The position numbers were made by a program, and so were the translations under genes. 64,000 nt of DNA, taken from Candidatus Rhodoferax odensensis. GTDB lineage: Bacteria > Pseudomonadota > Gammaproteobacteria > Burkholderiales > Burkholderiaceae_C. This document shows positions 43,504 to 51,417 of this stretch, piece after piece. Numbering within the stretch: the stretch's first letter is position 1; every line of letters starts with the position of its first letter. The notes under the pieces are model-generated. The model had not been told where the DNA came from, did no database searches, and saw only the letters and a program-made list of their open reading frames with translations. The stretch is taken from positions 186,001-250,000 of the forward strand of contig JADKDJ010000008.1 of the NCBI GenBank assembly GCA_016718405.1, in the 5' to 3' direction.

Positions 43504-44688
43504 TCAATCCACCAACTCCAGCGCCACCGCCGTGCCCTCGCCGCCGCCGATGCACAGCGTGGCCAACCCCTTCTTGAGTCCACGCGCCTTGAGGGCGTAC
43601 ATCAAAGTCACCATGATGCGCGCGCCGCTGGCACCAATTGGGTGGCCCAGCGCACAGGCGCCGCCGTTGACGTTGACCTTGTCGTGCGGCACGCCCAGCT
43701 CTTTCATGAGCGCCATGGGCACCACGGCAAAGGCTTCGTTGATTTCCCACAAGTCCACGTCGGCCACGCTCCAGCCCGCCTTGGCCAGCGCCTTCTGGCT
43801 GGCGCCCACCGGTGCCGTGGAAAACCACTCGGGCTCCTGGGCATGCGTGGCGTGGCTGACGATGCGCGCCAGCGGTTTGCAGCCGAGCCTAGCGGCAGTG
43901 AAGGCGGTCATCAGCACCATGGCGGCGGCGCCGTCGTTGATCGAGGAACTGCTGGCGGCGGTAATGGTGCCGTCCTTCTTGAAGGCCGGCTTGAGACCGG
44001 GAATCTTGTCGAGCTTGACCTTGCCCGGACCTTCGTCGATGGACACGACCACTTCGCCAGCGCGTCCCTTGACCGTGACCGGTGCAATTTCGGCCGCGAA
44101 GACGCCCGACTCGGTCGCCGCCTTGGCACGCTGCACACTGGCGGTGGCAAAGGCGTCCTGCTCGGCACGGGTGAAGCCGTACTTGGCAGCGCAGTCTTCG
44201 CCAAAAGTGCCCATGGAGCGGCCCGGCTCGTAAGCGTCTTCGAGACCATCGAGCATCATGTGGTCAAAAATCCGGTCGTGGCCAATGCGGTAACCGCCAC
44301 GGGCCTTGGGCAGCAGGTAGGGCGCATTGGTCATGCTCTCCATGCCCCCGGCCACCAGCACCTCGTGGCTGCCGGCCACCAACATGTCGTGCGCGAACAT
44401 CGCCGCGCGCATGCCCGAGCCACACATCTTGGACAGCGTCACGGCCCCGGCGCTCTTGGGCAGGCCACCCTTGAAGCCGGCCTGGCGCGCGGGCGCCTGG
44501 CCTTGGCCGGCCATCAGGCAATTGCCAAACAGCAGCTCGCTCACCAGGTCTGGCGAAATGCCGGCCCGTTCGATTGCGGCTTTGATGGCGACGCCGCCGA
44601 GGTCGTGCGCCGCCAAGCTGGAGAAGTCGCCCTGAAAGCTGCCCATGGGAGTACGGGCGGCGCCGACGATGACGATGGATTCAGACAT
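43504..44688 (-). CDS. Acetyl-CoA C-acetyltransferase (thiolase)
   Basis: 394 aa. Cleaves acetoacetyl-CoA (or 3-ketoacyl-CoA) to acetyl-CoA, or the reverse. Nucleophile Cys in KMCGSGMRAAMF (about 88-90), NEAFAVVPMA, GGACALGHPIGASGARI with the catalytic His, and second Cys CIGGGEGTAVALE. A LiuR operator at 44731-44754 sits 43 bp upstream of the start, placing the gene in the leucine regulon, where it would process acetoacetyl-CoA. Confidence 0.94.
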   Translation of the reverse strand: MSESIVIVGAARTPMGSFQGDFSSLAAHDLGGVAIKAAIERAGISPDLVSELLFGNCLMAGQGQAPARQAGFKGGLPKSAGAVTLSKMCGSGMRAAMFAHDMLVAGSHEVLVAGGMESMTNAPYLLPKARGGYRIGHDRIFDHMMLDGLEDAYEPGRSMGTFGEDCAAKYGFTRAEQDAFATASVQRAKAATESGVFAAEIAPVTVKGRAGEVVVSIDEGPGKVKLDKIPGLKPAFKKDGTITAASSSSINDGAAAMVLMTAFTAARLGCKPLARIVSHATHAQEPEWFSTAPVGASQKALAKAGWSVADVDLWEINEAFAVVPMALMKELGVPHDKVNVNGGACALGHPIGASGARIMVTLMYALKARGLKKGLATLCIGGGEGTAVALELVD

Positions 44689-44730
44689 GGTGGTCCTCGC
44701 TTTGGATTGAGTTCACAAAAACCGTCCGGG

Positions 44731-44754
44731 ATTGACGTTTACGTAAACGTCAAT
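44731..44754. promoter_or_regulatory. LiuR operator of the thiolase gene
   Basis: 24-bp perfect palindrome with half-site ATTGACGTTTAC. The same 24 bp are contained in the 26-bp palindrome before liuR (49665-49690). It matches, from memory, the TTTACGTAAA-centred sites of MerR-family LiuR regulators. Located in the only gap upstream of the thiolase. Confidence 0.88.
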
Positions 44755-44850
44755 TGTGACAGATTCAGCGAAACCGTGGCAAGGGCGCGGCGTTGACCGC
44801 GACCGTTGCGCGGGCCGGCGCACAGCCCGGGTTCCGACAAAAACACTGGG

Positions 44851-46671
44851 TCAGGCTGCCGCAGGCTGTGTCCTTGCGCCTTGAAGGAAGCGCCTTTCGC
44901 GCTCGTAGGGAAACACGTCATGCACGTGCCCCGCCAGGATGCGGTCCTTGTGGGCTTGCCAAAACGACGCCTCCAGCAAGTCGGCGTGGTGCCTCATGAA
45001 GATTTCCCGCACCACCGGGTTGCCCAGCAGGAAAGGGCCAAAAGTCTCCGGGAACACATCTTTCGGGCCCACCGTGTACCAGACCTCGCCCGACATCTCT
45101 TCTTCTTCATTGCGCGGTGTGGGCACCTTGCGAAAGTTGCAGTCGGTGATGTATTCGATTTCGTCGTAGTCGTAAAACACCACCTTGCCGTGGCGGGTGA
45201 TGCCGAAGTTCTTCCACAGCATGTCGCCGGGAAAGATGTTGGCTGCCACCAAGTCCTTGATGGCGTTGCCGTACTCGATGACGCCACGCTCAATCTGCTC
45301 GCGTGCACGCGGGTTGTCTATCCCGACATCAAACGCCTCTTGCAAGTAGATGTTGAGCGGAATCATGCGCCGCTCAATGTAGACGTGCTTGATGATGACT
45401 TCGGTGCGCCCGTCGCCATCGCGGTCGCTGATCTCCAATTGGCTCGGCGCGAACTTCTGGATCTCGGCAATCAGCTCGTCATCAAAACGATCGCGCGGAA
45501 ACGCCACCTCGCTGTACTCCAACGTATCGGCCATGCGGCCCACACGGTCGTGCTGCTTCACCAGCAGGTACTTGCCCTTGATCTGCTCGCGCGTGGTGTC
45601 CTTTGGCGGCGGGTAGTAGTCCTTGATGACCTTGAACACGTAAGGAAACGAAGGCAAGTCAAACACCAGCATCACCATGCCCTTGATACCGGGCGCAATG
45701 CGAAACTTGTCGGTACTGTGGCGCTGGTGGTGCAGGAAGTCGCGGTAGAACAGCGTCTTGCCCTGCTTGGCCAGGCCCAGGGCGTTGTAGATTTCGTTGC
45801 GCGGTTTGCGCGGCATCATGCTGCGCAAAAACTGCACATAGGCCGATGGAATCTCCATGTCCACCATGAAATAGGCGCGCGCAAAGCTGAACAGAATCAA
45901 CAGGTCGTCCTCGCCAAACAGCGCGGCGTCGATCAGTAGCTTGTCGCCCGCCTTGGTATGCAAAATTGGTAAGGCAAAAGCGAACTCGTTGAAGCCATTG
46001 ATGAGCTTGCCCACCACGTAGGCGCCCTTGTTGCGAAAGAACAGCCCCGTGAGCACCTGGATCTGAAAATTGGCGCGCAACTTGACATCACCCAGTTTGG
46101 CGGTCATGGCGCGAACCACGTAGCCGGCATCGCGCTCCAGGTCTTCAAATTCGCGGCGCAAGTCAAAGTCCCGGACCAACTGCACCATCACCGCCTGCAT
46201 GTTGGCAAGCGTCGGATAGTAGGCGCTGTAGGTCGGGCGAGCTTCCGACTCCCCGTTCTCGATGTACTCCGTGCTGACGGCCGGACGGACAAAGATGAAG
46301 TCGTTCTGGAAGTAGCTGCGGTGCAGGATCTTGGTGGTGACCGAGTTGAAAAAGGTCTCGGCCAGCTCAGGCTGGTGATGATCAACCAGCAAGCCGATGT
46401 AATGCAGTTTGACCTGCTGCCAGATGTCCATTGGCTGCTCGCCCGCTTTGAATTCACGCTCCAGCCGCATCGAGCATTCACGTACCCGCAGGTCGTAGAA
46501 CTCGATGCGCTCGCGCTGCGCGCGCTGCTGGCCGTGCCAGTCAGCAGTTTCAAAACGGTGCTTGGCCCGCGCCGACTCGGTGCGAAACAGCCGGTAGTGG
46601 CGGTTGAAGCCATCCATCATGGCCTTGGCAATGTCGTAGGCGAGACTTGAGTCGAGGCGTTGGGGAAACAT
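44851..46671 (-). CDS. aceK: Isocitrate dehydrogenase kinase/phosphatase
   Basis: 606 aa. Bifunctional enzyme that phosphorylates and reactivates isocitrate dehydrogenase, steering acetyl-CoA into the glyoxylate bypass. Family features along the whole length: FNRHYRLFR, LHYIGLLVDHHQPELAETFFNSV, FIFVRPAVSTEYI, KGMVMLVFDLPSFPYVFKVIKDYY, LWKNFGITRHGKVVFYDYDEIEYI with catalytic acids, and EVWYTVGPKDVFPETF. Follows carbonic anhydrase by 18 bp on the same strand as liuR-ivd, which fits leucine breakdown to acetyl-CoA. Confidence 0.96.
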   Translation of the reverse strand: MFPQRLDSSLAYDIAKAMMDGFNRHYRLFRTESARAKHRFETADWHGQQRAQRERIEFYDLRVRECSMRLEREFKAGEQPMDIWQQVKLHYIGLLVDHHQPELAETFFNSVTTKILHRSYFQNDFIFVRPAVSTEYIENGESEARPTYSAYYPTLANMQAVMVQLVRDFDLRREFEDLERDAGYVVRAMTAKLGDVKLRANFQIQVLTGLFFRNKGAYVVGKLINGFNEFAFALPILHTKAGDKLLIDAALFGEDDLLILFSFARAYFMVDMEIPSAYVQFLRSMMPRKPRNEIYNALGLAKQGKTLFYRDFLHHQRHSTDKFRIAPGIKGMVMLVFDLPSFPYVFKVIKDYYPPPKDTTREQIKGKYLLVKQHDRVGRMADTLEYSEVAFPRDRFDDELIAEIQKFAPSQLEISDRDGDGRTEVIIKHVYIERRMIPLNIYLQEAFDVGIDNPRAREQIERGVIEYGNAIKDLVAANIFPGDMLWKNFGITRHGKVVFYDYDEIEYITDCNFRKVPTPRNEEEEMSGEVWYTVGPKDVFPETFGPFLLGNPVVREIFMRHHADLLEASFWQAHKDRILAGHVHDVFPYERERRFLQGARTQPAAA

Positions 46672-46689
46672 GTTCAGGAACCGGCAGGG

Positions 46690-47343
46690 TCACGCCCCCC
46701 TTGGGTAACGCTTGATGGCGTTACGAAACACGTCCACCACTTCATGCGGCCCCTGCATGCTCACACCGAGGTCTTTGGCCAGACCATCCTTCAAGCCGTA
46801 GCACCAACCATGAACGGACACGCTCTGCCCCCTGCGCCAGGCGTCTTGCAGGACGTTGGACAAGGCCACATTGCCGACCTGCTCTATGACGTTCATCTCG
46901 CACAAGACATCTTCCTGCTCGGCGACGGTCAAGTGGTCGATGCGGCGCCGGTGACGCATCTTCACGTCATGCACATGGCGCAGCCAGTTGTCCGCCAGGC
47001 CCACCCGCGTGCCACGCAAGGTGGCCAATACGCCGCCACATCCGTAATGACCCACCACAATGATGTGCTCGACCTTGAGATGGTCCACGGCGAACTGGAT
47101 CACCGACAGGGCGTTCAGATCGGAGTGCACCACCACATTGGCCACGTTGCGATGCACGAACACTTCGCCAGGGTCCAGACCGGTGATTTCGTTGGCGGGC
47201 ACCCGGCTGTCGGAGCAGCCGATCCAAAGGTATTTGGGCGTCTGCTGGTGGGCCAGCCTACTGAAGAAGCCGGGTCGCTCCCGCTCCATGCGTTCAGACC
47301 AGGCGCGGTTGTTGTCCAGGAGGTTTTGGAGAGATGCAGGCAT
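46690..47343 (-). CDS. can: Beta-class carbonic anhydrase
   Basis: 217 aa, zinc enzyme interconverting CO2 and bicarbonate in the cytoplasm. Zinc ligands in GCSDSRVP (Cys, Asp, Arg dyad) and GHYGCGGV (His, Cys). Clade close to E. coli Can. It lies between ivd and aceK on the same strand; supplying bicarbonate for the biotin carboxylase step of leucine breakdown would make sense, but that is inference from position. Confidence 0.95.
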   Translation of the reverse strand: MPASLQNLLDNNRAWSERMERERPGFFSRLAHQQTPKYLWIGCSDSRVPANEITGLDPGEVFVHRNVANVVVHSDLNALSVIQFAVDHLKVEHIIVVGHYGCGGVLATLRGTRVGLADNWLRHVHDVKMRHRRRIDHLTVAEQEDVLCEMNVIEQVGNVALSNVLQDAWRRGQSVSVHGWCYGLKDGLAKDLGVSMQGPHEVVDVFRNAIKRYPRGA

Positions 47344-47415
47344 GAGAGCAATTATCCCGGAACATCAGGGCGCGCTTGCTGACAAGCGAGCGGCTCGAGG
47401 CCGCGTGGCCTTCCC

Positions 47416-48594
47416 TCAACACGTCTCCGCAAACAGCTCCCGCCCAATCAGCATGCGCCGGATCTCGGAGGTGCCCGCGCCGATCTCATACAACTTGGCA
47501 TCGCGCCAAAGACGGCCCAGTGGGTACTCGTTGATGTAGCCATTGCCGCCATAGATTTGCACGCCCTCACCGGCCATCCAGGTAGCTTTTTCGGCGCACC
47601 ACAGAATCACCGACGCGCAGTCCTTGCGCACCTGGCGCACATGCTCGGTGCCCAGTAGGTCCAGATTCTTGGCTACCGTATAAGCGAATGACCTGCCGGC
47701 CTGCAGCACGGTGTACATATCGGCCACCTTGCCCTGGATAAGCTGGAACTCACCAATGCTCTGGCCGAACTGCTTGCGGTCGTGGATGTAGGGGATGACG
47801 TTGTCCATCACCGACTGCATGATGCCCAGCGGCCCGCCAGTGAGCACCGCACGCTCGTAGTCCAGACCGCTCATCAGCACCTTGGCGCCGCTGTTGAGGC
47901 CACCCATCACCTGACTGGCGGGCACTTCCACGTTGTTGAACACCAGCTCACCGGTGTGGCTGCCACGCATGCCCAGTTTGTCGAGCTTTTGCGCAATCGA
48001 AAAGCCCTTCATGCCTTTCTCGATCAGAAAAGCCGTTACACCGCGCGCACCGAGTTCGGGTTCGGTCTTGGCGTAGACCACCAGCGTGTCGGCATCCGGG
48101 CCGTTGGTGATCCACATCTTGCTGCCGTTGAGCAGGTAGTAGCCGCCCTTGTCCTCGGCCTTGAGCTTCATGCTGATGACGTCGCTGCCCGCGCCGGGCT
48201 CGCTCATGGCCAGCGCGCCCACGTGTTCGCCGCTGATCAGCTTGGGCAGGTACTTCTGGCGCTGTTCGTCATTGCCGTTGCGGTAGATCTGGTTGACGCA
48301 CAGGTTGCTGTGTGCACCGTACGACAGGCCAACCGAGGCCGAGGCGCGCGAGATTTCTTCCATGGCGATCATGTGCGCCAGATAGCCCATGTTGGCGCCG
48401 CCGTACTCTTCACCCACGGTGATGCCCAGCACGCCAAGGTCGCCCATCTTGCGCCACAGGTCCATCGGGAATTGGTCGCTGCGGTCGATCTCGGCCGCAC
48501 GCGGGGCGATTTCGGCTTGGGCAAAATCATAGACGGCGCTGCGCAGAGCGTCGATGTCTTCACCAAGTTGAAAGTTCAGGCCGGGTAAGTTCAT
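47416..48594 (-). CDS. liuA: Isovaleryl-CoA dehydrogenase
   Basis: 392-aa FAD enzyme converting isovaleryl-CoA to 3-methylcrotonyl-CoA, the first committed step of leucine degradation. SYGAHSNLCVNQIYRNG, AMSEPGAGSDVISMKLKAE and MWITNGPDADTLVVYAKT are typical; the catalytic glutamate is in the internal GLDYERAVLTGGPLGIMQ (helix G), diagnostic for isovaleryl-type enzymes, while the C-terminal position is YEIGAGTSEIRR (Gly instead of Glu). Transcribed after liuR and a thioesterase. Confidence 0.95.
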   Translation of the reverse strand: MNLPGLNFQLGEDIDALRSAVYDFAQAEIAPRAAEIDRSDQFPMDLWRKMGDLGVLGITVGEEYGGANMGYLAHMIAMEEISRASASVGLSYGAHSNLCVNQIYRNGNDEQRQKYLPKLISGEHVGALAMSEPGAGSDVISMKLKAEDKGGYYLLNGSKMWITNGPDADTLVVYAKTEPELGARGVTAFLIEKGMKGFSIAQKLDKLGMRGSHTGELVFNNVEVPASQVMGGLNSGAKVLMSGLDYERAVLTGGPLGIMQSVMDNVIPYIHDRKQFGQSIGEFQLIQGKVADMYTVLQAGRSFAYTVAKNLDLLGTEHVRQVRKDCASVILWCAEKATWMAGEGVQIYGGNGYINEYPLGRLWRDAKLYEIGAGTSEIRRMLIGRELFAETC

Positions 48595-48689
48595 GGGGAT
48601 CTCCTATTTATGAGGGTGGGCGCGATAGTCCAGCAAGGGGTCTGGCGCGTGGGGATTGCAGACCGGTCAGGGCGGCGTGGTTGGCGCGA

Positions 48690-49142
48690 TCAATAGATTT
48701 TGGGCACCGGCATCAAGGTCTGCTGCATCAGCGCACAGGCGCGCTCCTGCCCATCCGGGCCGATGTGCATCACCTCCGAACTGGTGACGATCACGCGTTT
48801 GCCCGCGCGCACCACACGGCCGGTGGCGCGTAATTCTCCGCCTTCGAAGGCGGCCAGGAAGTTGATTTTGTACTCCACCGCCGTGACCTCCATGCCAGCA
48901 GGCGCCTGGGTCAGCCCGGCGTAGCCCGCCGCAATGTCAGCCAGCGCGCCGATGGCGCCACCGTGAAAACTGCCTTGCTGCTGCGTCACCTTGCCTGAGT
49001 ACGGCAAACTCACCACGCACAGGCCCGACTCGACCCGCACCAGACGGGCGCCCAGGTTTTGCATCATGCCCTGGCGCGCAAAACTGCGTTGCACGCGAAT
49101 CAGAGGCGACTCAATGTCTTCAGACAGACTTGTTGCTTGCAT
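48690..49142 (-). CDS. PaaI-type hotdog thioesterase
   Basis: 150 aa from ATG 49142 (an ATG at 49169 is also possible; neither has a good Shine-Dalgarno, and translation may depend on the overlapping liuR). Hotdog fold: QGSFHGGAIGALADIAAGYAGL with the conserved HGG-x-x-x-x-x-D helix and VEYKINFLAAFEGGELRATGRVVRAGKRVIVTSSEV. Hydrolyses acyl-CoA, perhaps relieving stalled intermediates. Located between liuR and ivd in one operon. Confidence 0.9.
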   Translation of the reverse strand: MQATSLSEDIESPLIRVQRSFARQGMMQNLGARLVRVESGLCVVSLPYSGKVTQQQGSFHGGAIGALADIAAGYAGLTQAPAGMEVTAVEYKINFLAAFEGGELRATGRVVRAGKRVIVTSSEVMHIGPDGQERACALMQQTLMPVPKIY

Positions 49143-49602
49143 GGTTGGTCTTGGGGGTTGAGGCCGCACGCACCGAGGCCGCTTGGCCGCTGGCTTTGCG
49201 CTTGGGTTTATCGGTAGGGTGCACTTTGGCCAGCAAGGCCCGCGCTTCGCGCTGGTGCACCTTGATCTCGTCGAGGTTGGCTTGCAAATCGGCCATCTGT
49301 TCTTCCAGTTGCCGCTGGTGCTCGGCCAGCACCACCAGAAACTTCTCCAACTGCAAGCCGGTGTCGCGCGGGCTGTCGTAGAGGTCGATGATTTCCTTGG
49401 CTTCCGTCAGCGACAGGCCCAGCCGCTTGGCGCGCAGCGTGAGCTTCAGGCGCGTGCGGTCGCGCCCGCTGTAGACACGCTGGCGCCCGCCGGGGCCGGA
49501 GCGTTCGGGCTGGAGCAGCCCCATGTCTTCGTAGAAGCGCATGGCCCGGGTGGTCAGGTCAAACTCCTTGGCCAAATCGCTGATGCTGTAGGTGGTGCCC
49601 AT
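49120..49602 (-). CDS. liuR: LiuR, MerR-family regulator of leucine catabolism
   Basis: 160 aa. MerR winged helix YSISDLAKEFDLTTRAMRFYEDMGLLQPERSGPGGRQRVYSGRDRTRLKLTLRAKRLGLSLTEAKEIIDLYD, matching LiuR proteins closely, then a coiled-coil (about 75-115) and a basic Lys/Ala/Thr tail. No metal cysteines; branched-chain acyl-CoA intermediates are thought to be effectors. Its own perfect operator lies 63 bp upstream, and the genes behind it encode isovaleryl-CoA dehydrogenase and a thioesterase. ATG 49602 is used because the family starts there. Confidence 0.92.
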   Translation of the reverse strand: MGTTYSISDLAKEFDLTTRAMRFYEDMGLLQPERSGPGGRQRVYSGRDRTRLKLTLRAKRLGLSLTEAKEIIDLYDSPRDTGLQLEKFLVVLAEHQRQLEEQMADLQANLDEIKVHQREARALLAKVHPTDKPKRKASGQAASVRAASTPKTNHASNKSV

Positions 49603-49664
49603 GACTTTGTGCTCAACATTGGTGACAGCACCCAAAGCATGGCGCGCCTACAATGTGTCGATTG

Positions 49665-49690
49665 AATTGACGTTTACGTAAACGTCAATT
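49665..49690. promoter_or_regulatory. LiuR operator, divergent
   Basis: 26-bp perfect palindrome with half-site AATTGACGTTTAC, between liuR (start 49602) and the metallo-hydrolase gene (start 49716). It can serve both directions. Contains the complete 24-bp thiolase site. Confidence 0.92.
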
Positions 49691-49715
49691 ATGTCGCAAA
49701 AATCCTTGACCCACC

Positions 49716-50792
49716 ATGAATCCACTCGAACAACGATTGCACTACCCCCTGGGCGAGACGCTGCCCGAAACCGGCCATGCGCTGGAAGTAGCCCCGGGGG
49801 TGAAGTGGCTGCGCATGGGGCTGCCGTTCGCGCTCAATCACATCAACCTGTGGTTGTTGCGTGACGAGGTCGATGGCCGAGCCGGCTGGAGCGTGGTGGA
49901 CTGCTGCATAGACCGCGCCGAGTCGCGCGCGCAGTGGGAGCAGGTGTTTGCCACGCAGATGGAGGGCCTGCCGCTGTTGCGCGTCATCGTCACGCACATG
50001 CATCCGGACCACATTGGGCTGGCGCACTGGCTGTGCGAACGCTGGAACGCGCCAATGTGGATCAGCGCCACCGACTTCAACGCCGCACGCATGGCCAGCC
50101 AGAGCACCACCGGCTTTGGCGGCGAGGCAGCGGCCAGGTTCTTTGCCTCACACGGCCTGACCGACCCCGAGGCATTGGCCAAGGTGCGCGCGCGCACCGG
50201 CTATTACCCCAGCATGGTACCCAGCGTGCCACCGAGTTACCACCGCCTGATGGATGGCCAGCGCGTGCGCATTGGCCAGCACGAGTGGACCTGCATCAGC
50301 GGCTACGGACACGCGCCCGAGCACATGGCGCTGCACTGCGAGGCGCTCAAGGTACTCATCAGCGGCGACATGATGTTGCCACGCATCTCCACCAACGTCA
50401 GCGTCTACGACCTAGAGCCCGAATCCAACCCGCTGGCCTTGTTCTTGTCTTCCATCGACAAGTTCAAGTCGATGCATCAGGACACATTGGTGCTGCCCTC
50501 GCACGGCAAGCCATTTACCGGCTTGCACGAGCGCATCGAGCAACTGCACACACACCACCGCGAGCGGCTGGCCGAGGTCATGGCCTATTGCCAGGACACC
50601 GCACGCAGCGCCGCAGAAGTGTTGCCGGTGCTGTTCACGCGCACCTTGGACTTGCACCAGACCACCTTTGCCATGGGCGAGACCGTGGCGCACTTGCATG
50701 CGCTCTGGTTTGCGCAGCGACTAGCGCGCACGCGCGGTGGCGACGGCGTATACCGCTTTGTGGCGAAGCCTGCCGCGACGCACCAGCCATAG
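49716..50792 (+). CDS. MBL-fold metallo-hydrolase under LiuR control
   Basis: 358-aa cytoplasmic metallo-beta-lactamase-fold hydrolase. Zinc motif VTHMHPDHIGLAHWLCE (H-x-H-x-D-H), SGYGHAPEHMALHC (His), LISGDMMLP (Asp) and LPSHGKPF (His). C-terminal helical extension (about 280-355: HHRERLAEVMAYCQDTARSAAEVLPVLF) resembles the glyoxalase II/LACTB2-like group, often thioester hydrolases. Divergent from liuR across a 26-bp LiuR operator, so likely induced with leucine genes; substrate is probably an acyl-CoA or thioester, inferred. Confidence 0.9.
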   Translation: MNPLEQRLHYPLGETLPETGHALEVAPGVKWLRMGLPFALNHINLWLLRDEVDGRAGWSVVDCCIDRAESRAQWEQVFATQMEGLPLLRVIVTHMHPDHIGLAHWLCERWNAPMWISATDFNAARMASQSTTGFGGEAAARFFASHGLTDPEALAKVRARTGYYPSMVPSVPPSYHRLMDGQRVRIGQHEWTCISGYGHAPEHMALHCEALKVLISGDMMLPRISTNVSVYDLEPESNPLALFLSSIDKFKSMHQDTLVLPSHGKPFTGLHERIEQLHTHHRERLAEVMAYCQDTARSAAEVLPVLFTRTLDLHQTTFAMGETVAHLHALWFAQRLARTRGGDGVYRFVAKPAATHQP

Positions 50793-50913
50793 CCAGTTTG
50801 CGCACCGCGGCCCGCCCTGGCCCTGCAAGCACCGCCGACCGGCGGAGGGTGGCCTTGCCCGGAAACGCCACCAGGGAACAAATGCCACTGCGATGCGTGC
50901 GAATCTTGACCTA

Positions 50914-50939
50914 GGGCAAAGGAATATTCCGAAAGCCCT
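50914..50939. promoter_or_regulatory. Dyad AGGGC/GCCCT around GGAATATTCC
   Basis: A 10-bp perfect palindrome GGAATATTCC (50921-50930) nested between AGGGC (50913-50917) and GCCCT (50935-50939), 25-50 bp before the CBS gene. Possible operator or promoter element; factor unknown. Confidence 0.35.
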
Positions 50940-50964
50940 CTAGGATGCCCCCCTGGAGATCGCT

Positions 50965-51387
50965 ATGTTTGACCGCCCCATCCGAAACCTCATGGAACAC
51001 AAGAAATTTCTTGTGGTACCCCCCGACGCCACCGTCAGCGAGGCGGCCAAACTCATGGCCAAGAAGAACGTTGGCGCGATTCTGATTGTCGAGGACGAAG
51101 TGCTTGTGGGCATCTTCACCGAGCGCGACGCGGTGTTCCGCGTCATTGCGCAAGGGCGCGATGCGCATACCACGCCGGTGCGCGCCGTGATGACACCCGA
51201 CCCCGAGTCGTTGGACCCTAGCCGCTCCTACGGACACGCGCTGCTGCTGATGCAGGAACACGGTTTTCGCCACGTGCCGGTCGTGGAAAACGGCCACCCC
51301 ATCGGCATCGTCTCGTCACGCAATGCGATGGACCCCGAGCTGGAAGAATTCGTCTCGGAAGAGCGCCGCCGCCTGCACCACCGCTAG
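50965..51387 (+). CDS. CBS-domain protein
   Basis: 140-aa soluble protein made of two CBS motifs (about 5-65: LVVPPDATVSEAAKLMAKKNVGAILIVEDEVLVGIFTERDAV; and about 72-130: VRAVMTPDPESLDPSRSYGHALLLMQEHGFRHVPVVENGHPIGIVSSRNAM) with nothing else, so it is a free-standing Bateman module. Such modules bind AMP/ATP or SAM and regulate partners. GGAG precedes the ATG. Convergent with argG. Confidence 0.9.
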   Translation: MFDRPIRNLMEHKKFLVVPPDATVSEAAKLMAKKNVGAILIVEDEVLVGIFTERDAVFRVIAQGRDAHTTPVRAVMTPDPESLDPSRSYGHALLLMQEHGFRHVPVVENGHPIGIVSSRNAMDPELEEFVSEERRRLHHR

Positions 51388-51417
51388 GGCAGCCGCGCCA
51401 GGCTCTCCGCCCACGCA

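Noticed and set aside
50832..50845. CCGCCGACCGGCGG hairpin after the LiuR-controlled hydrolase
   Set aside because: Short GC palindrome without a T-tract; expected by chance in DNA of this composition.
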